Positions 1-4,005 of a stretch of DNA of 6,424 nt are shown here, piece after piece (the stretch's first letter is position 1; every line of letters begins with the position of its first letter). Below the pieces are notes generated by a model. It saw only the letters and a list, made by a program, of their open reading frames with translations, had not been told where the DNA came from and made no database searches. The position numbers were made by a program, and so were the translations under genes. This DNA is from an uncultured Bacteroidota bacterium (GTDB lineage Bacteria > Bacteroidota > Bacteroidia > Chitinophagales > Chitinophagaceae): NCBI GenBank assembly GCA_946479535.1, contig CAMLGP010000174.1, positions 1 to 6,424 on the forward strand. Reading direction: 5' to 3'.

Positions 1-1618
1 TTTTCAATCTTGTCCGCCATTGCTGGGCAACTTCCAGCGCCCAATGCCAGTATACCAGTTCAAATGCAGGATTGAAAGTTTCCTCCGCTTTAAATCTTTC
101 CTGTGCAGGTATAACTCCTTTACCTAGAATATATTTTCCTTTGGCTTTATCATAATAAGGATATGAAGCCATGAAATCAGCGGTAGCAAATACAAGATCC
201 TTGTATTTGTTTAATATGGCTGCATTCTTCCTATCCCTGTAACATAGTTCTGCGAAATAAATGAAATGGGGCTGCTGCCAGATCAGAAAGGCACCAATAG
301 AGGACGGCGCTTCATCGCCATTATTATCTGTCATTTTCTGCCATCTAACTCCTTCAAATCCCTGTCGCTGTGCAATGGCTTTTGCTTTAGGTTCAACCTT
401 TTTATACCAACTCATGCTTTTTTCCAGAAGATCAATTCTTCCCCAGAGAGCATATTGGGCAGTATGCCACCAGTGCATTTCCAAATGGGGTTTTCCAAAC
501 CAGCTGTTATAAGTTAAACCGGTTTCCTGTGGAGGGAATGATCCTGCTTCCTGAACCCTCAACTGGTATTGCGATAATATTATACGGCGTTCCAGTTCAA
601 ATGCTCTTGGATCGGCGCTTCCATTAAAATCAATAGCGCCTCCAGAGTTCCAGAATTTTGACCATGCGGTTTCACTGCTCTGCCGGACTTTTTCATACGG
701 TTCCACAGAGGATGCTTTTTCGTAAAGCGAAAATTTTGTACTGAAGAGGAATTGATTGTCATCCTTTCCCGGAGTTATTACAAAATAATGGGCTTCCTTT
801 TCATCTACTGTTCCTTTACCGGACCAACGCATATCAACGTAATAGCGATCCCGGTCCAACTGGTGCTCTATTATAAATCCGCTATTGCTTTTATTGGTGA
901 TCCATGATTGATGCCGGCTCGCATCTTTCCAATTGGCACCTTCATCCGTCCAGTCACCTGTAGGATAAGGAAAGCGCAGTTTTATTTTCAATCTCCCTTC
1001 TTTAATTAAAGGCGATTGAACGCTGGCTCCAATAATATCTGACTGCCCATGACAATACGTAATTACATCCACTGCAGTGCCCTCGAGTGAAAAATGACTT
1101 TTTATCTGTCCTGTCCACAAGTCCAGCTCCTGCCTGATATCCGCGATATCATTTACGGTAGCCGGCTGTCCGTTCTTTTTGATAAGATCAAAACCCAGAT
1201 CACCTAATTGAAGGCGATGTGGATTTTGCCGAAACCAGTTAGTGGCACCTTTATTTCTCTCCGGTGAATTCATCTGAACAGTGTAGCTAATATCTCTACC
1301 GTTCAAATGATAGGTTTTGATTGATTCGCTTCTTTTGAAGTCACTGGTATCAATAAAACTGTGCCAGCCCCATTCACTCTGCGTTCCCAGTGGTATCCCT
1401 TTCTTATAAGTTTCGGGAAAAGTTTGCAATCCGGTAACATCAACAGTATAAGCAAATTTTCCATTGCCTACAGTCAAAGAAGATAGTGAATCTACTTTTG
1501 TAACAATTATATTATGACGCTGCACCAGTTGCTTTCTGTCAATTTTCTGGGTATAACCGGTATTAGTGCAAAATGATACTATTATAAAAACGAATATCGT
1601 TCTGGAGAAATGAATCAT
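1..1618 (-). CDS. Exported six-hairpin (GH65/GH95-like) glycosidase, 3' end outside window
   Basis: The reading frame is open from an ATG at 1618 to the left edge, giving 539 residues with no stop. The N-terminus (MIHFSRTIFVFIIVSFC, cleavage probably near residue 24) is a hydrophobic export signal, so the protein is probably periplasmic or outer-membrane associated. A beta-rich N-terminal region carries TVGNGKFAYTVDVTGLQTFP and QSEWGWHSF, a signature I associate with uncharacterised (alpha/alpha)6-barrel proteins loosely labelled GH65-like. The barrel part shows EMHWWHTAQYALWGR (380-394), DNNGDEAPS (431-439), FLIWQQPHFIYFAELCYR (about 444-461) and FNPAFELVYWHWALE (515-529). Glu380, Asp435, Glu436 and Glu520 are candidate acidic catalytic residues, but I cannot assign them. 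Relatives as I remember them are near 700 residues, so about 150 C-terminal residues are probably missing. It starts 16 nt after the acetylesterase stop, which suggests one operon. The fold class is fairly sure. The substrate is unknown; a linkage in rhamnogalacturonan side chains is inference from the neighbours. Confidence 0.8.
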   Translation of the reverse strand, partial: MIHFSRTIFVFIIVSFCTNTGYTQKIDRKQLVQRHNIIVTKVDSLSSLTVGNGKFAYTVDVTGLQTFPETYKKGIPLGTQSEWGWHSFIDTSDFKRSESIKTYHLNGRDISYTVQMNSPERNKGATNWFRQNPHRLQLGDLGFDLIKKNGQPATVNDIADIRQELDLWTGQIKSHFSLEGTAVDVITYCHGQSDIIGASVQSPLIKEGRLKIKLRFPYPTGDWTDEGANWKDASRHQSWITNKSNSGFIIEHQLDRDRYYVDMRWSGKGTVDEKEAHYFVITPGKDDNQFLFSTKFSLYEKASSVEPYEKVRQSSETAWSKFWNSGGAIDFNGSADPRAFELERRIILSQYQLRVQEAGSFPPQETGLTYNSWFGKPHLEMHWWHTAQYALWGRIDLLEKSMSWYKKVEPKAKAIAQRQGFEGVRWQKMTDNNGDEAPSSIGAFLIWQQPHFIYFAELCYRDRKNAAILNKYKDLVFATADFMASYPYYDKAKGKYILGKGVIPAQERFKAEETFNPAFELVYWHWALEVAQQWRTRLK

Positions 1619-1634
1619 TCAATAAAGTTATCTT

Positions 1635-2402
1635 TTATCGCAAGTATTTTTTGACCTTGCCGGGGTTTATTCTTTTTAGTTCACTTATAACAATATCCCG
1701 ATTAAGCTTTGCTCCATCCATATTTGTATGAGTATGATCTCCAGGGAAAAATGGTTTTACTGCATCGGCACCCATTGCCTCATATTTCAATGACACAAGA
1801 TCATTGAGATCAATAAAATAGGCTTTTTCCTGCTCTGCCACTTCCCTTGCCCATTTGGCATAACTATCGGTTGACCGGATCACTTTTCCATCCTTCCAAT
1901 CATTCCGGGGAATGGGAGAACAAACAATTGGAATGGCGCCTTTTGATTTTGTATCCCTGATATATTTCCTCATATAATATCCATAGGTATACACTGTTTC
2001 CTGCTTCTTCATGATCGGGTTATAAATATCTTTTGATTCCTCTCCTATACCGCGAATGGAACCTCTTGCCCTTGAGGTATCATCCAGGGGGCCTCCATCA
2101 TTATGCCCGAATTGCATGATCACAAAATCTCCCTTTTTGAGAGTAACCATTATTCTGTCCCAGCGGCCTTCCGTAATGAAGGTACGACTGCTTCTTCCTC
2201 CTATTGCCTGGTTACTCACTCCTATTTTGGTGGTATCAAAATCTTCCGCCATAAAACTGCCCCAGCCCCATAGCTTATCAGCTCCGGTTCCACTTCCATT
2301 ACGAACAGTGGAATCTCCAATAATATAAAAGACAGGTTTCTCTTTCTTTAGTATGATAAACGAAAGTAAAAATAGGGCGGTCAGGCCAGCGATATATTTC
2401 AT
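1635..2402 (-). CDS. Rhamnogalacturonan acetylesterase (SGNH hydrolase, CE12-like)
   Basis: This is a 255-residue SGNH/GDSL hydrolase that should remove O-acetyl groups from galacturonic acid in rhamnogalacturonan, opening the backbone to lyases and hydrolases. Block I is YIIGDSTV with nucleophile Ser31. Block II is NQAIGGRSSRTF with oxyanion Gly68/69. Block III is FGHND with Asn101. Block V is GDHTHTN, with Asp222 and His225 completing the triad. All four blocks are intact and the length is normal for CE12. I chose the ATG at 2402 because it begins MKYIAGLTALFLLSFIIL, a hydrophobic export signal or anchor (residues 4-18), and leads directly into block I. The frame stays open upstream to 2513, but those 37 residues (GPGWRWQSR and similar) look like out-of-frame remnant DNA. 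No lipobox cysteine and no clear Shine-Dalgarno are visible. The start lies inside the aberrant GH28 fusion frame described separately. Family assignment is firm; the exact substrate is inferred from family and context. Confidence 0.93.
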   Translation of the reverse strand: MKYIAGLTALFLLSFIILKKEKPVFYIIGDSTVRNGSGTGADKLWGWGSFMAEDFDTTKIGVSNQAIGGRSSRTFITEGRWDRIMVTLKKGDFVIMQFGHNDGGPLDDTSRARGSIRGIGEESKDIYNPIMKKQETVYTYGYYMRKYIRDTKSKGAIPIVCSPIPRNDWKDGKVIRSTDSYAKWAREVAEQEKAYFIDLNDLVSLKYEAMGADAVKPFFPGDHTHTNMDGAKLNRDIVISELKRINPGKVKKYLR

Positions 2403-2440
2403 ATGATTTGCTGTTGTTTGCGAGTTGAATAAAAGTCCTT

Positions 2441-2479
2441 TTACTCTGCTCTGCCATCGCCATCCAGGTCCGCAATGAA
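2441..2479 (-). pseudogene. Short remnant with a VCBS/FG-GAP calcium-loop motif
   Basis: In the third minus-strand frame, directly after the GH28 match ends, the DNA reads FIADLDGDGRAE followed by TAA (2441-2443). An in-frame stop sits just upstream at 2483-2485, so this cannot be a gene by itself. The DxDGDGxxE pattern is the calcium-binding loop found repeatedly in VCBS/FG-GAP beta-propellers. It includes PL11 rhamnogalacturonan lyases, where a loop of the type xxADLDGDGxAE is common and whose genes often neighbour acetylesterases. I infer a scrap of a second gene joined to the GH28 head. Twelve residues cannot prove the family, and a chance match is possible. Loss of the sequence after RAE might mean a second break, or the TAA may be the true end of that gene, 38 nt before the acetylesterase start. 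Confidence 0.45.
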
Positions 2480-2709
2480 ACTTTACCACCGCCTCTGGCG
2501 GCACAGGCATCAATGGCTTGCTGAATAGCAGTAGTTGTTATTTTGCTGCCATCATTTACGGCACCATAATCATTAACCCAATACTGATTTTTGGAAAAAG
2601 GAGATTTCCTTGCGCCAACATTTGAGACCCAATCCAGCTTTTGCGCATTCAATAAACCAATTGACAAACTAAAGAAAAGAAAAAGGCAACTAAAGCGCAG
2701 GTGTCTCAT
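2476..2709 (-). pseudogene. GH28 polygalacturonase, 5' fragment only
   Basis: From the ATG at 2709 the frame encodes a good signal peptide (MRHLRFSCLFLFFSLSIGLLNAQ, about 23 residues). The canonical GH28 start follows: QYWVNDYGAVNDGSK and then AIQQAIDACAARGGGKVS (residues 61-78). In intact family members this is followed by a phenylalanine-proline-glycine stretch and about 400 residues of beta-helix with the catalytic aspartates. Here the match ends at Ser78 (2476-2478), and the same frame continues with unrelated sequence (LRTWMAMAEQ onward) to a stop at 2299-2301 inside the acetylesterase gene. None of the catalytic region remains, so it cannot be an active polygalacturonase. An intact homologue would have been exported and would have hydrolysed galacturonan linkages in pectin. 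I place the gene start at 2709 rather than at the upstream ATG (2796) because of the signal peptide. GH28 identity is fairly sure although only the N-terminus is present. Whether the break is real or an assembly join is open. Confidence 0.78.
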
Positions 2710-2788
2710 GGCAAACAAGCAATTTTGATGAGGGAATTTACTTGATTTCAGAGACTGGCTATCCTGTTGCATCCTGATGTTTGAACAA

Positions 2789-2816
2789 TTAGCCATTGGC
2801 AGTTAGCTATTAGGCT
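2789..2816. repeat. Degenerate tandem heptamers (TTAGCTA-like)
   Basis: Four consecutive 7-nt units can be read without gaps: TTAGCCA (2789-2795), TTGGCAG (2796-2802), TTAGCTA (2803-2809) and TTAGGCT (2810-2816). A fainter continuation (TATGGGC, TGTTAAT) runs to about 2830. The period of seven and the shared TTRGC core are visible directly. The units also partly pair as inverted repeats (TTAGCCA with TGGCAG-type complements). Similar TTAGC-rich intergenic tracts occur, as I recall, in some Bacteroidota genomes. Its role here is unknown. Confidence 0.5.
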
Positions 2817-2899
2817 TATGGGCTGTTAATGATAAATTTCTTCTGAAAATCAGAATTGATGAGTATTAAATCCGGATAGTTTCTTACCTTAATAACCCA

Positions 2900-2907
2900 T
2901 AACTTTC
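2900..2907 (+). promoter_or_regulatory. Possible -7 element for the esterase gene
   Basis: TAACTTTC at 2900-2907 matches seven of eight positions of the Bacteroidota -7 consensus TAnnTTTG and would place transcription start about 20 nt before the ATG at 2934. The expected -33 TTG is not clear; only TTTC at 2880-2883 sits at a plausible distance. In AT-rich DNA such a match occurs often by chance. Confidence 0.25.
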
Positions 2908-2933
2908 ATCCCCACAAAGACTGTGTTTCCATC

Positions 2934-3905
2934 ATGAAAAAACTACTTCTATTAGCTCTTTCGGGCTTTATTTGTCAATTTATTGCCGCGCAGGACATCA
3001 CAATGCGCCTTTGGCCAGCCGGTAAAATGCCCAACTGGAAAAAATCTGATGATAGGGAGAAATGGGATAGCGCCGATGTAATCCGGATCAGTAAAGTGCA
3101 GGATCCGGACATTGCCATATACCTTCCAACCAAAAGACTGGCTACCGGCCAGGCAATAGTGATCTGTCCGGGTGGCGGCTATTCCATACTTGCCTATAAC
3201 CTGGAAGGCAGCGATCCGGCACGAATGCTTGCCGCCAAAGGAATTGCCGCAATTGTGCTCAAATACCGCCTGCCCGACAGGCCAAGCAATATCAACCCAA
3301 CCCTTTCCCCGTTGATGGATGCCCAGCGAGCCATCCGGATGGTAAGGTATTATGCCGAAAAATGGAATATTAAAAAGGACAGAATTGGCATTATGGGTTT
3401 CAGTGCCGGCGGGCATCTGGCTTCTACTGCCGGAACTCATTTTGACAATGGCAATCCTTCATCTCCTGATTCAATTGAAAAGCAAAGTTGCCGCCCCGAT
3501 TTTATGGTGCTTGGTTATCCTGTGATCACCATGTCCAAACCAGTAATGCATGTAGGATCGCGCAACCGGCTTATTGGAGGAAATCCCGATTCAACAAATC
3601 TGGCAACCTATTATTCTAATGAATTACAGGTGACAGATCAAACCCCGCCTACTTTCCTGGTTCATGCCATGGATGACAGAACAGTACCGGTAGAAAATAG
3701 CCTAATGTTCTTCCAGGCTTTAAGAGACCATAAAGTTCCATCTGAAATACATGTTTTCCCTAAGGGTGGTCATGGATTTGGACTGGCATTGGGTACTTCT
3801 AATGAAAAATGGATGGATCTATGTATTGAATGGATAAAAGGTCTGCTTCCCCCAAAACAATGCTCCTATTTATGCTCCCTGTATTGGGGCAGTTTAATTA
3901 TTTAA
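2934..3905 (+). CDS. Exported alpha/beta-hydrolase, probable carbohydrate acetylesterase
   Basis: This 323-residue protein begins with a clear signal peptide (MKKLLLLALSGFICQFIAAQ), so it acts outside the cytoplasm. It has the alpha/beta-hydrolase layout of the carbohydrate-esterase-like group often annotated as acetylxylan esterase or xylanase-associated esterase in Bacteroidota. The oxyanion-hole segment is VICPGGGYSILAY (76-88). The nucleophile elbow is GFSAGG with Ser157. The acid is in HAMDDRTVPVENS, probably Asp248, and the histidine is in GGHGFG (His280). The triad is complete, so it should be active. Removal of acetyl groups from pectin or another plant glycan is inferred from family and from the flanking GH106 and RG acetylesterase; substrate specificity cannot be read from the sequence. 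It is the only plus-strand gene, divergent from the acetylesterase cluster and convergent with GH106. The last 18 residues (PPKQCSYLCSLYWGSLII) go beyond where the family usually ends and look unlike a normal C-terminus. Confidence 0.88.
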   Translation: MKKLLLLALSGFICQFIAAQDITMRLWPAGKMPNWKKSDDREKWDSADVIRISKVQDPDIAIYLPTKRLATGQAIVICPGGGYSILAYNLEGSDPARMLAAKGIAAIVLKYRLPDRPSNINPTLSPLMDAQRAIRMVRYYAEKWNIKKDRIGIMGFSAGGHLASTAGTHFDNGNPSSPDSIEKQSCRPDFMVLGYPVITMSKPVMHVGSRNRLIGGNPDSTNLATYYSNELQVTDQTPPTFLVHAMDDRTVPVENSLMFFQALRDHKVPSEIHVFPKGGHGFGLALGTSNEKWMDLCIEWIKGLLPPKQCSYLCSLYWGSLII

Positions 3906-3932
3906 TTTCCCTGACGCTATGTCTGGGAAATT
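3904..3932. terminator. Hairpin at the esterase stop, possible bidirectional terminator
   Basis: AATTTCCC (3904-3911) pairs perfectly with GGGAAATT (3925-3932). Inside, after a T-T mismatch, GAC (3913-3915) pairs with GTC (3921-3923), leaving a 5-nt loop. The hairpin begins inside the esterase stop codon (TAA, 3903-3905). On the plus strand it lacks a following U-run. On the minus strand it is followed by an A/T-rich tract (AAATAATTAAA). Position between convergent genes supports a terminator role in one or both directions. Confidence 0.5.
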
Positions 3933-3948
3933 GAAGAATAATGTAACA

Positions 3949-3971
3949 ACAGGCAAATGACAATTGCCTGT
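3949..3971. terminator. Second hairpin in the convergent gap
   Basis: ACAGGCAA (3949-3956) pairs with TTGCCTGT (3964-3971), an 8-bp perfect stem with a 7-nt loop. It lies 16 nt from the first hairpin and about 35 nt beyond the GH106 stop codon, so it is a natural candidate for ending the rhamnosidase transcript. No U-run follows on either strand, so factor-dependent or processing functions are also possible. Confidence 0.4.
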
Positions 3972-4005
3972 ATGGATAGTACCCGCATATTAATTCCGTT
4001 TAAAC

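Larger units (their letters stand above)
2710..2933. other. Divergent intergenic region
   Basis: These 224 nt lie between the minus-strand GH28 fragment and the plus-strand esterase. They must hold the promoters for both directions if each is transcribed from here. I see no convincing coding sequence. Leftward, I found no good match to the Bacteroidota promoter pattern (TAnnTTTG at -7). Rightward there is one weak candidate near 2900. The region also contains a run of degenerate heptamers, listed separately. Confidence 0.6.

Noticed and set aside
261..762. Short open frames on both strands between 261 and 762
   Set aside because: They overlap the continuous six-hairpin glycosidase frame, which has conserved motifs throughout; I translated that frame across the region and found no interruption.
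2440..2500. Insertion sequence or attachment site at the GH28 break
   Set aside because: No terminal inverted repeats, target duplication, transposase or integrase is visible; a simple deletion join explains the sequence better.
2489..2501. CCGCC/GGCGG hairpin as a terminator
   Set aside because: It comes from the Ala-Arg-Gly-Gly codons of the GH28 motif, has only five base pairs and no U-run.
2403..2513. Upstream extension of the acetylesterase by 37 residues
   Set aside because: The extra residues lie before a hydrophobic export signal and are out-of-frame readings of the GH28 fragment and the VCBS-like remnant; the ATG at 2402 is better.
2952..3440. 162-codon open frame antisense to the esterase
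   Set aside because: It is fully contained in a gene with an intact catalytic triad and shows no family-like motif; it is a shadow frame.
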